Of a DNA stretch of 39,952 nucleotides, positions 32,136-39,952 are shown in pieces. Where the stretch lies: assembly GCA_964498585.1 (NCBI GenBank), contig CAZCHH010000033.1:1-39952 (forward strand), read 5' to 3'. The notes beneath the pieces were generated by a model, which saw nothing but the letters and a program-made list of their open reading frames with translations, did no database searches and had not been told where the DNA came from. Position numbers and translations under genes: made by a program. The DNA is from JAAYJM01 sp964498585. Its GTDB lineage: Bacteria > Bacteroidota > Ignavibacteria > Kapaibacteriales > UBA2268. The first letter of the stretch is position 1. Each line of letters opens with the position of its first letter.

Positions 32136-33741
32136 TTATTTTTCTCCCAATTAAGTTATTTAATATTGAGTTAGAATAATTTTCAGATAGTATACTATTT
32201 TCAATAATTTTAAACCATTGCATTGCAGCTTCTAATATTGCAGTTTTATTTTCATTAAATTTATTAATCCTCATGTCAAATATATCTTTTTGCTTTTGAA
32301 AAAATATATTAGAATTATAATAATCACTTGCAATAGAATTTCTATATCGCATTAAAAAAGATTGAGAATTTGATATGTGTAGCCCATTTGTTTTAAAAAT
32401 TTGATTATATTTATTTACTAAATCATCTTTTAAATTGTAATCTATAAGTTCTTTCTCTAATGATTTTGTAATATAAGTAGGAAAATCTGAGTTATATAAA
32501 TGCAGTGGAATATTATCGTTGTAATAAGTATTTCCTAATGTCGTTTTGGGACTCGGAACTAAAAATGACAAAGTTAACCTATCTGGTTTTATCATATAAA
32601 TAAAATCTTTTGTTTCTGATAAAGTTTGAAGAGTTTCTCCCTCAAAACCTAGTATCAACATCGCTGCACTCATCATACCATTCTTAAATGTCTTATCAAA
32701 TACCTCTAAACATTCATCATATAAATTGCGTTTATTCATTCTATTTAAAACCAATTGACTTCCACTTTCAACACCATATTGAATTTCTTCACAGCCTGAT
32801 TCTTTTAATAGAGACATAAAATCATTATTTGCTCTAAATATATTGTTTATTGAAGTCATAAAAGTAAAATGTGCAAACTTAGAAATTTTATATTTAATCA
32901 TTAATTCTAACAATTTTTTAGTTTCTTTAATATTAACTAAAAAATTCTCATCAGCAAAAAAGATATAATTTATTCCATAAGTATTATTCATTTCAATAAT
33001 CTCTTCAATTACGCATTCTGGTTCTCTAACTAAAATTCTCCCTTGATTCATTGCTTTATTTAAACAAAAACCACAATCATAAACACAACCACGAGAAAAC
33101 CAAGTTGTTAAGTACTTCATATTACTTATTGAAGGTAGTTGCCAAGATTCTTTAATATAAAATTTATAATTAAATGGCTCAAAGTTAAGTTTCAAATTAT
33201 CAGTAGTATTTGTAAAATTATCAATGTTATTTTGTATAAATTTACTATTATCTTTCCAAAAAAGATTTGGACATTTATATAAACTTCCTTCATTATTTGT
33301 TAAATATTCTAAAAGATATAGTAAAGAATACTCACCATGCCCAACAACAATAAAATCAAATCTACCTTTCAGCATTGTTATTTTGGGCTGGGATGTAGGC
33401 ATATATCCACCCGCAACCCAAACAATTCTTTTTGTAATATTTATTTCAATTATCTGTCTAATCAATTGATAAACAAGAAAATCAACATTAAGAAGCGATA
33501 CACAAATAATATCTGGATTGTAATCTTTAATATATTCAATATAATTAGACACATTGTCAATAATATCTGGCCAAACATAAAATATTTCCAGTCCTATCAA
33601 ATCAAAGTTATTATTGAATTGTTTTATATATCCGATAATAGTATTCATTTGCACTGAATTAGTTACTTCTATTATTGCATGGTGTGAAAAATCAAATTTA
33701 TTATAAGTTTTTCTAAATGTTATAAATAATACTCTTTTCAT
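32125..33741 (-). CDS. B12-binding-domain radical SAM protein, 538 aa
   Basis: The radical SAM cluster motif is SRGCVYDCGFC (Cys219, Cys223, Cys226), followed by FFADENF and GVESGSQLVLNRMNK segments typical of the B12-binding class. Residues 1-150 match the cobalamin-binding fold (WVAGGYMPTSQP, then VVGHGEYSLLYLLEYL), but the DxHxxG His ligand is not seen, as in many members of this class. These enzymes do methylations, ring contractions and other radical reactions; the substrate cannot be told. It lies 9 nt after the BioB-like gene and overlaps the kinase-like gene by 11 nt. Confidence 0.85.
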   Translation of the reverse strand: MKRVLFITFRKTYNKFDFSHHAIIEVTNSVQMNTIIGYIKQFNNNFDLIGLEIFYVWPDIIDNVSNYIEYIKDYNPDIICVSLLNVDFLVYQLIRQIIEINITKRIVWVAGGYMPTSQPKITMLKGRFDFIVVGHGEYSLLYLLEYLTNNEGSLYKCPNLFWKDNSKFIQNNIDNFTNTTDNLKLNFEPFNYKFYIKESWQLPSISNMKYLTTWFSRGCVYDCGFCLNKAMNQGRILVREPECVIEEIIEMNNTYGINYIFFADENFLVNIKETKKLLELMIKYKISKFAHFTFMTSINNIFRANNDFMSLLKESGCEEIQYGVESGSQLVLNRMNKRNLYDECLEVFDKTFKNGMMSAAMLILGFEGETLQTLSETKDFIYMIKPDRLTLSFLVPSPKTTLGNTYYNDNIPLHLYNSDFPTYITKSLEKELIDYNLKDDLVNKYNQIFKTNGLHISNSQSFLMRYRNSIASDYYNSNIFFQKQKDIFDMRINKFNENKTAILEAAMQWFKIIENSILSENYSNSILNNLIGRKINGK

Positions 33742-33750
33742 TTCTATAGT

Positions 33751-34797
33751 TTATCTGCAAATATTTTTCAAAATCTTATTATCACTCTTTACAGAATCAA
33801 TAACACCTTCTTTACTAAAATAACCTGAACTTGCAAGTGCGCTAGCTCCAATATTTAATAATAATTCTTGATCTTCATCTGTAAATCTATCTCTTCTACC
33901 AGCTCCTAAAACAATTCTTACTTCAGGATATATTAAGCGAAATAAGGCAATAGAAAATATGTATTCATATTTATTAAAAATAAAATTATTTTCTTGTAAT
34001 AATTTGGTTAACGGTAAGTTTGAAAATTGTACGAAAAAATTAAAAGGTGAAGAATACACTCCTAAATTTCTCAATGTATTAAAAATTTCAAATCTATCTA
34101 TAAGATTTTCACCTATTCCATAAATAGCTCCTGAACATATTTTAAAACCTATCTTTTTGGCTAATTTTATTGATTCTATTTTTTGTTCATAAGAATGAGT
34201 TGTTACAATACTTGAATATATTCTTTTTGAACTTTCAAGATTGTTATTAAATATGTCAACACCAGCTTCCTTTAAATGTTTAAGAGAGCTTTCGTCTAAT
34301 ATACCCTCAGAAATACAAATATTAGATTCAGGAAAAACATATTTTGCTTTTCTAACACCTTCCGCTATAAAAGGAATAACTTGTGTGTCTGTCTTTGCTC
34401 CAGTTGTAACTATCTTAAAATGACTAACTTTACTTTCTTTCATTTTAATTGCAAAATCTAAAATATTTTCAGGTAATTCATACCAATCCTTATTGTTTGA
34501 TGTAATATTAATTTTATTATAATGGTACTTAGATAAAGGACAAAATGAACAATCTTCATTACAAGGTCTTGAATCTGCATAAAAAGAACCACATCTAACA
34601 TCATTTATTTGAAGATTTTTATTTATTTCAGTAGCTAAATTCAATACACTGGTAAACAAGTATGAAAAATCTTGGTTGTTTTTATTAATTATTTTTATTT
34701 TATAAGTATCTGACAAAAAGTTTAATAAATCTACATTCATTGAATCTAGAAAACTCAAATCGATTTTTTTAGTAAAAATGTTACTATATGTTTTCAT
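33751..34797 (-). CDS. Radical SAM enzyme of the BioB family, 348 aa
   Basis: CNEDCSFCPLSKYH holds the three cluster cysteines (79, 83, 86) in the BioB-type CxxxCxxC with Pro next. NNNLESSKRIYSSIVTTHSY and KICSGAIYGIGE align well with YNHNLDTS...ITTRTY and CSGGIxGxGE of biotin synthase. The C-terminal VRIVLGAGRRDR...GASALASSGYF fits the BATS-type end (VRLSAGRxxM...AGANSxxxG). The N-terminus is about 25 residues longer than in E. coli BioB. It may insert sulfur or act as a paralogue with a new substrate, since no other biotin genes are nearby. It follows the binding-protein gene by 12 nt. Confidence 0.75.
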   Translation of the reverse strand: MKTYSNIFTKKIDLSFLDSMNVDLLNFLSDTYKIKIINKNNQDFSYLFTSVLNLATEINKNLQINDVRCGSFYADSRPCNEDCSFCPLSKYHYNKINITSNNKDWYELPENILDFAIKMKESKVSHFKIVTTGAKTDTQVIPFIAEGVRKAKYVFPESNICISEGILDESSLKHLKEAGVDIFNNNLESSKRIYSSIVTTHSYEQKIESIKLAKKIGFKICSGAIYGIGENLIDRFEIFNTLRNLGVYSSPFNFFVQFSNLPLTKLLQENNFIFNKYEYIFSIALFRLIYPEVRIVLGAGRRDRFTDEDQELLLNIGASALASSGYFSKEGVIDSVKSDNKILKNICR

Positions 34798-34809
34798 GTT
34801 ATCTCTCTA

Positions 34810-35937
34810 TTATTTGTAGTTAATTATTTTACCATTTTTAATTGTACGACGAGAGAAAGCTTTTCCAACTACATCGCCGTAAGAATTGAACGTAGTAATC
34901 CCTGTTGCTCCTCTAAAATTTTTTATACTATAAAGTTCTTTGCGTATATTATCAGAATTTAATTCAATATTATTTGTTTTTAAATATTTAACAACATGTA
35001 AAATTACTTTCATAGCATCATAACCTGCTGTTGCAGGTAAATCAGGACTCTTGGTATATTTATTTTTATACTTCTTTTCAAATATTGTAAATTCATCGCC
35101 ATCGTAATTAATAGGAGCAAGAAATAATACATTCTCTACAGATGAGCCACCTAGCTTGATTAAAAGTTCATTTGCCCATGTGTCACCTCCGAAAATTGGT
35201 ATATTAATATTAAACTCTTTCATTTGTTTTATAAAAGTGGCTCCTTCTTGTGGATACGTTGGAAGAAACAAAGCATCGCAACTATCAACAATTTTTTTTA
35301 ATTTAATAACAACACTTTTGGCATCTTTAACACCTTCATTTAAACTTTCTTCAAATACTATCGTTCCTCCTAATCTAAGAAATTCTTCTTTAAATTTTCT
35401 TTTTAAAGCATCACCCCATTCATTATTTACACTGATTATAGCTACTTTTTTATAATTCAATTCTTTAAGCCATTTTGGTAATAGCTCAGCTTGGTAAGCA
35501 TCTGAAGGCATTATTCTAAAAATATAATCTCCCAAATCTGTTATACTTGGTGAAGAAGCAAATGGTATCATTAAAACAGTTTTATTCTTTTCGGAAATTG
35601 ACCCCATTGCAATTGCACAAGCACTTGAAACACCACCTACTACAGCAGATACTTTGTCTATTGATATTAGTTTCTGAATAGCATTTATTGCATGTTTTGC
35701 TTCTCCTTTATCATCTTCAAAGGTTATTACCAAATTGCTTTTAAGAGAATCTTTATATTCTTCAATTGCAATTTCCATCCCTTGTTTTGAACTAATTCCA
35801 TATACACTAATATCACCCGTCAAAGGCAATATTGCACCAATCTTTATTACATCTTTATCCTCTTTTTGACAACCCATAATAAAAATAGTGAAAGTAATTA
35901 ATAAAATACTTTTCAAAAATATATTAAACTTTTTCAT
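34810..35937 (-). CDS. livK: ABC transporter substrate-binding lipoprotein, LivK type, 375 aa
   Basis: This type I periplasmic-binding protein captures an amino acid or similar small ligand and delivers it to the LivHMGF-type permease. The lipobox FIMGC with Cys23 anchors it to a membrane. IKIGAILPLTGDISVYG is the family's opening, and SSACAIAMGSISEKN, FASSPSITD and AGYDAMKVI are in the expected places. ATG 35937 is preceded by AAGGAGAG; the longer frame from 35970 lacks this. It overlaps the ATPase gene before it by 14 nt. The real ligand may be an amino acid, amide or urea, and cannot be told from sequence. Confidence 0.85.
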   Translation of the reverse strand: MKKFNIFLKSILLITFTIFIMGCQKEDKDVIKIGAILPLTGDISVYGISSKQGMEIAIEEYKDSLKSNLVITFEDDKGEAKHAINAIQKLISIDKVSAVVGGVSSACAIAMGSISEKNKTVLMIPFASSPSITDLGDYIFRIMPSDAYQAELLPKWLKELNYKKVAIISVNNEWGDALKRKFKEEFLRLGGTIVFEESLNEGVKDAKSVVIKLKKIVDSCDALFLPTYPQEGATFIKQMKEFNINIPIFGGDTWANELLIKLGGSSVENVLFLAPINYDGDEFTIFEKKYKNKYTKSPDLPATAGYDAMKVILHVVKYLKTNNIELNSDNIRKELYSIKNFRGATGITTFNSYGDVVGKAFSRRTIKNGKIINYK

Positions 35938-36610
35938 TTTCTCTCCTTGATATATTAATAATTTTACCATTTAAAATTTCTAATACTTTATAAGAAACTT
36001 TGTTAGTAATTTCTAAATTTTGTTCAATCAACATTATTGTCAATACCTCTTCTTTCATCAGATTATTTATTATTTCAAATAGTTTACTTACATTCTTTTG
36101 CGATAATCCCGCACTCGGTTCATCTAAAATAAGAAATTCCGGCGAATTAATCAATGCCATAATTAAAGCTAATTGACTTTTTTCTCCACCACTTAAAAAA
36201 CCAGCTTTCCTCTCAACTTTTTCATCTTCCTCATTTTCTAATATTTCAAAGTATTTGCTTAATTGTTTCTTTCTATTATCTATTTCTCTCTTCTTCAATC
36301 TACTACCAGCTACTATAATATTCTCTTTAATAGTTAGATTAGGAAAGACACGACCACCTTGTAAAAAATAGCCAACCCCCATTCTAATAATTTTATCAGT
36401 ACTTTGGTTCCTGATATTTACTTCTTTTAAAAAAACATTACCAGTAATATAAGGTAACATATTCAATATGGATTTTGCTAAAGTTGATTTACCTGAGCCA
36501 TTTCTTCCTACAATTCCAACAATTTGACCAGAAGCTATTTCAAGATTAACTGAATCAAGAATCAAATTCTTTTTATCATAACTTGCACTTAAGTTCTCAA
36601 TCTTTAACAT
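35924..36610 (-). CDS. livF: ABC transporter ATP-binding protein, LivF type, 228 aa
   Basis: One of the two ATPases of a branched-chain-amino-acid-type (HAAT) importer. Walker A GRNGSGKS spans 35-42, the signature is LSGGEKSQL, and Walker B is FLILDEPSAGL. The YFLQGGRVFPNLTIKENI segment is characteristic of LivF (GYVPEGRxxFPxLTVxEN). Length is normal. The start codon overlaps the LivG gene by 7 nt and the gene ends within the binding-protein gene start, so all are translated together. Confidence 0.9.
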   Translation of the reverse strand: MLKIENLSASYDKKNLILDSVNLEIASGQIVGIVGRNGSGKSTLAKSILNMLPYITGNVFLKEVNIRNQSTDKIIRMGVGYFLQGGRVFPNLTIKENIIVAGSRLKKREIDNRKKQLSKYFEILENEEDEKVERKAGFLSGGEKSQLALIMALINSPEFLILDEPSAGLSQKNVSKLFEIINNLMKEEVLTIMLIEQNLEITNKVSYKVLEILNGKIINISRRENEKV

Positions 36611-37470
36611 AGTTGCCCTAAATAATTTTTTTTAACATCTTCTTTATTCAGAACCTCATAAGGTTTGCCTTCAAAAACAATTTTTCCGTCATTTATATAG
36701 TAACAATAATCGGCAACATCATTTACAAATTGCAAATTATGTTCAATTAAAAAAACAGTTTTACCTCTATATGTAAAAAACTTTAAAATATGTTTAATTC
36801 TATTAATTATTTCTTCATTTATTCCTGATGTGGGTTCATCTAAAAGTAGTAGCTCGTAGTCTCTCATCATCAACCTTGCAAAGCATAAAAGTCTTTTTTG
36901 ACCCAAAGATATGTCTTTGGCTAATTTGTCTTTAAGTAACCATAATTGATTGTTACTTAAATCTTCACCCAATAACTCAACAAAAATGTTTTTTACTTTT
37001 TCCTCTTTTTGATTTCTAACACTTTTAGTTTTTTTATAAAAAAATAATGACTGATATGGATGCTCTCCAAATTTGTTATCATCTCCAAGTAACATATTAT
37101 CAAGAACAGTTAGATTGCCAAAAATGTTATTCTCTTGAAAAAGTCTTCCAATGCCATAATTAGATGTTTGATAAGGTTTACTCTCTAATAAATTGTAGTC
37201 ATTGTTATTTGAATGGAATAAAACATTACCTTGATACATTCCTCTCATTCGGTTTGGTTTAGTAAAACCATTAATTACATTGAATAAAGTTGATTTGCCA
37301 CTTCCATTACCTCCAATAAGAGCTGAAATTATTTTACCTTTCTCTAATTTTAAATAAAAATTATTAAGTACATTAGTATATTCAGTAAGATTTTCACCTT
37401 TTTTATTAATTACAGGTCTAATATAGCTCTTACTTAAATCTTCAATATTTAAAATATAATCATTTTTCAT
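36604..37470 (-). CDS. livG: ABC transporter ATP-binding protein, LivG type, 288 aa
   Basis: Walker A GGNGSGKS is at 53-60. The LivG-like IGRLFQENNIFGNLTVLDN segment follows, then the signature SLGQKRLL, where family members have SxGQxRxL, and Walker B LLLLDEPTSGI. The protein is slightly longer than usual because of an insertion between residues 70 and 95 and a Lys-rich stretch near 140. It pairs with LivF to power import. It overlaps the LivM gene by 11 nt. Confidence 0.9.
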   Translation of the reverse strand: MKNDYILNIEDLSKSYIRPVINKKGENLTEYTNVLNNFYLKLEKGKIISALIGGNGSGKSTLFNVINGFTKPNRMRGMYQGNVLFHSNNNDYNLLESKPYQTSNYGIGRLFQENNIFGNLTVLDNMLLGDDNKFGEHPYQSLFFYKKTKSVRNQKEEKVKNIFVELLGEDLSNNQLWLLKDKLAKDISLGQKRLLCFARLMMRDYELLLLDEPTSGINEEIINRIKHILKFFTYRGKTVFLIEHNLQFVNDVADYCYYINDGKIVFEGKPYEVLNKEDVKKNYLGQLC

Positions 37471-38338
37471 TAAAAGAGTACTCCCCTAAAATTCCAGCTG
37501 GTCTAAATCTCATAAGCAATATTAACATTAATCCATAGACAATTTGCCTCATATTTGCAGCAATTGAATCTGGAATAGCTAGAAATCTGAGTAATTCAGG
37601 AATTAAAACAACAAAAATTGCTCCAAATAAAGGACCTGCAATATTACCTGAACCTCCTATAACAATTGCAGATAGAATGAAAATAGATTCATCTAAGTTA
37701 AAACTTGTTGGGTCAATATAAGAAATATAAGTTGCGTACAAAAAACCTGCTAATGAAATAAAAGCATTGGACAAAATAAATGCCCAAGTTTTAAAAATAA
37801 TCGGATTCCTTCCTAATGCTTGTACAGCTATTTCATTGTCCCTTGTTGCTTTCAAAAAAGTTCCAAAAGGTGAATATATCAATCTTTTTAAAATAAAAAT
37901 TAATAACAAAACTACTATAGAACTAAAGATGAAAAATGATATTTGGCTATTAATTGATACTGAAGATATTATATTTGGGTAAGGAATATTTCTAATTCCG
38001 TAAGGACCACCTGTAACTGAAACCCAATTATATAGAATAGAATAAATAATAATTTGTAATCCTAACGTAACCAAAACGAATGAATCACCTTTTAAGCGAA
38101 GAGCCGGATAAGCAAGCAATAAAGCAATTAACCCATTAACCCCACAAATAATAAAAAAAGTAGGGATAATAGATAGTTTTAAAGTAATAAGGCAAAAAGC
38201 AGAAAAATAAGCCCCTAAACCATAAAAAGCTGCTTGGCTCAAGGAAACAAGATTAGAAACCCCAACAAGCAGATTAGTGCTTAAAGTTATTATAATATAT
38301 ATATTTATTATAATTATTATATGTATTAAATAATCCAT
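37460..38338 (-). CDS. livM: ABC transporter permease, LivM type, 292 aa
   Basis: About eight membrane helices with the LivM signature: LSQAAFYGLGAYFSAF near residues 33-48 and YPALRLKGDSFVLVTLG near 84-100. A permease-typical LKATRDNEIAVQALGRNP loop follows, where the EAA-like motif contacts the ATPases. It forms the transmembrane channel with LivH. The start codon shares its base with the LivH stop (38338), so the two are translationally coupled. Confidence 0.9.
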   Translation of the reverse strand: MDYLIHIIIIINIYIIITLSTNLLVGVSNLVSLSQAAFYGLGAYFSAFCLITLKLSIIPTFFIICGVNGLIALLLAYPALRLKGDSFVLVTLGLQIIIYSILYNWVSVTGGPYGIRNIPYPNIISSVSINSQISFFIFSSIVVLLLIFILKRLIYSPFGTFLKATRDNEIAVQALGRNPIIFKTWAFILSNAFISLAGFLYATYISYIDPTSFNLDESIFILSAIVIGGSGNIAGPLFGAIFVVLIPELLRFLAIPDSIAANMRQIVYGLMLILLMRFRPAGILGEYSFNEK

Positions 38339-39207
38339 TATATAATCCTCTTTTTTAGCCCAAATAAACCTTCTGGTTTAAAAACTAAAATTAAAATTAA
38401 AAGGACAAAAACACATAAATCCTGCCACTGAGCAGAAAAAAATAAAACAGATAACGATTGAATCAAACCAATTATCATTCCGCCATAAATTGTAGCAATA
38501 TAATTACCAATTCCACCAACTATCACTGCAGCAACAGCACTTAGCAATAATGGCATTCCGATATACGGATCCATTCCATATTCAAAAGCAAAAAGAATTC
38601 CGCCAAGTGTTCCTAATAAACCACTAAATAAGAAAACTAATAAACGCGTTTTAACTAAATTTAAACCAATAACTTTAAAAAGTTCGAAATCATCTCCAAG
38701 TGCTTTAAAATATAGTCCGATGTTCGTAAGATTTAGCAATAAAACAAATAATCCTATAACAAATGAACCAATTACCAATTGATATATTTGATTATAAGTT
38801 ATTATAATAGAAAAAACATCAATAGAACTTGAAACTTCTGGATTTAGTATTTTAGTATCATTACCAAAAAAAATTGATATGATATTTATGATAATTGTTA
38901 AAGCACCTATTGAACTAATCATCATAATTGTTCCTGATACATTTTTTTTTGCCAATGGATAATAAACTAATATCTCAATTAAAATACTTACAAGAATACC
39001 TACTATCATACCTAATAATATTGATATCCATAAAGGCATTTCTATAATTCGATAAAATAGGAATATGCCATAACTCCCACATATAAAATTAACTGCATAA
39101 GCTATGTGAAAAATTTTTGTTGTTTTATAAACCAAGTGGTAACCCAAAGCTATAATAGAAATTATAACTCCTGTTACTATACCATTAAAAACAAACTGAA
39201 CTATCAT
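38338..39207 (-). CDS. livH: ABC transporter permease, LivH type, 289 aa
   Basis: First gene of the operon and the partner of LivM. The N-terminus IVQFVFNGIVTGVIISIIALGYHLVYKTTK is typical of LivH, with about eight TM helices. YFKALGDDFELFKVIGLNLVKTR is the ATPase-contact loop and AVAAVIVGGIGNYIATIYGG the conserved late helix. A TATATTTG box lies 58 nt upstream of ATG 39207. Confidence 0.9.
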   Translation of the reverse strand: MIVQFVFNGIVTGVIISIIALGYHLVYKTTKIFHIAYAVNFICGSYGIFLFYRIIEMPLWISILLGMIVGILVSILIEILVYYPLAKKNVSGTIMMISSIGALTIIINIISIFFGNDTKILNPEVSSSIDVFSIIITYNQIYQLVIGSFVIGLFVLLLNLTNIGLYFKALGDDFELFKVIGLNLVKTRLLVFLFSGLLGTLGGILFAFEYGMDPYIGMPLLLSAVAAVIVGGIGNYIATIYGGMIIGLIQSLSVLFFSAQWQDLCVFVLLILILVFKPEGLFGLKKRII

Positions 39208-39264
39208 TATTTGTTACATTATTTATTATCATATTTAAAAAATATAATACAACATTCACTCATA

Positions 39265-39272
39265 CAAATATA
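39265..39272 (-). promoter_or_regulatory. Candidate -7 element of the 17-kb operon promoter
   Basis: CAAATATA on the plus strand reads TATATTTG on the minus strand, agreeing with the Bacteroidota TAnnTTTG consensus, in the 108-bp gap before livH. A clear TTG at the -33 position was not found, so this is only a candidate. Confidence 0.35.
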
Positions 39273-39315
39273 AATAAAATATTAGTTAGATGAAGTTAGA
39301 TGACAAAATATTGGA

Positions 39316-39952
39316 CTAGTTATTTTCATTACACAATGATATTTTTTTAAATGCTTCTAATGCCAATTCACTATTATCTAAACAAATATTTATATATTCA
39401 CTATAGTTACCAAACTTAGAGCACTCGTTAAAAAACGCTGCTGCATACTTAAGATTTAAACTCTCAACTAGAAATAATAACTTTATAGCTTCTACATAGT
39501 TTTCGTTATTTTTCTCTATTTGAAAAGCTGCGTTATGAAATGCCCTATCCATACAAGCAATATTATAAAAACTGCCTAATGATTCTGACATCTTTGATAA
39601 ATTTAGCATTGGGTCGACTGCATTAAACATCATCTGACGAAAGAAAATCAATTCGCTGATAAATAAGTAATTATTGAAACCAAGATACTTAACTGCTAAT
39701 GATTTTATTTTATCTGAGTTATCATTAAATATTTGTTTCCCCAAATCAATAGCAATATTAAGCATTTGAGATTTATTATTATTCAAATTAACTAAAAAAT
39801 TCGATTTTTCTTTTCTAATGAGAGAGATAACATCTTTAATTGCAATCCTTAATTCTGAATCAATTCCATCTTTACCAAAAATTAAAATTGATTCTAATGC
39901 GGTGCTCCCTAAAAATCGGACAGTTGAATAAGGTGGAAAATTGTTAAATTGC
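39316..39952 (-). CDS. Unknown mostly helical protein, partial (5' end beyond the window)
   Basis: The frame ending at 39316 stays open upstream of the TTG at 39786 to the last base of the window, without an ATG, so the gene is longer than its visible 212 codons. The upstream part reads FPPYSTVRFLGSTALESILIF. The protein is rich in helices, Asn, Leu and Phe. A repeated pattern of paired helices (LFISELIFFRQMMFNA, AIKLLFLVESLNLKYAAAFF) suggests a TPR-like or other alpha-solenoid. No motif is recognised. It is 108 bp upstream of livH on the same strand and could belong to the same locus. Confidence 0.55.
   Translation of the reverse strand, partial: QFNNFPPYSTVRFLGSTALESILIFGKDGIDSELRIAIKDVISLIRKEKSNFLVNLNNNKSQMLNIAIDLGKQIFNDNSDKIKSLAVKYLGFNNYLFISELIFFRQMMFNAVDPMLNLSKMSESLGSFYNIACMDRAFHNAAFQIEKNNENYVEAIKLLFLVESLNLKYAAAFFNECSKFGNYSEYINICLDNSELALEAFKKISLCNENN

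Noticed and set aside
34241..35455. Plus-strand ORFs opposite the BioB-like and LivK genes
   Set aside because: Antisense shadows of well-identified genes.

Overview
The window is a strongly AT-rich bacterial scaffold with two runs of N (674-712 and 19492-19591). Several signs point to the Bacteroidota / Ignavibacteriota side of the FCB group. There is a TTG-N20-TATATTTG promoter of the Bacteroidota -33/-7 type, a secreted protein whose signal peptide ends in YSQ, and Bacteroidota-like surface Ig repeats. No rRNA, tRNA or CRISPR array was seen, so the lineage is an inference from style, not from a marker gene.

Region 1 (1-1292) is the 3' end of a cell-surface protein made of tandem Ig-like repeats, followed by a hairpin and a small MITE-like palindromic element.

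Region 2 (about 1.3-18.4 kb) looks like a plasmid or integrated plasmid. It holds an XRE regulator, a HAD-like protein, a primase-helicase, an excisionase-like HTH protein, ParA, a small partition-type partner, and a probable initiator followed by 22-bp iterons and an A-rich tract. These are followed by a complete Type III restriction-modification pair, a Fic protein, two antitoxin-like genes and a serine recombinase. A degenerate octanucleotide tandem repeat (ACGTTTAA-like) occurs in strict 8-bp register at five intergenic sites. It also occupies nearly half of the parA partner gene, and it is confined to 1.8-15.4 kb.

Region 3 (18.7-22.2 kb) is a plus-strand cluster of unrecognised envelope proteins: a two-TM protein, an array of 85-bp repeats each carrying a 24-codon mini-ORF, a multi-TM protein, a lipoprotein and a secreted protein. 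Two near-identical CTCCCCGAA hairpins occur at 19.15 and 22.19 kb.

Region 4 (22.2-39.2 kb) is 13 consecutive minus-strand genes with overlaps or gaps of at most 36 nt, consistent with one 17-kb operon. It starts with a complete branched-chain-amino-acid-type ABC importer (LivH, M, G, F, K). Next come a BioB-like radical SAM enzyme, a B12-binding-domain radical SAM enzyme and a 1144-aa soluble histidine-kinase-like ATPase. Then come an unknown protein, a fusion of a 10-TM EamA-like domain with a receiver domain, a small protein, a 704-aa receiver protein and a last unknown protein. None of the regulators has a visible DNA-binding output. This combination of import, radical chemistry and phosphorelay-like parts is the strongest candidate here for an undescribed system. 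A further gene, cut by the right edge, lies upstream of it on the same strand.
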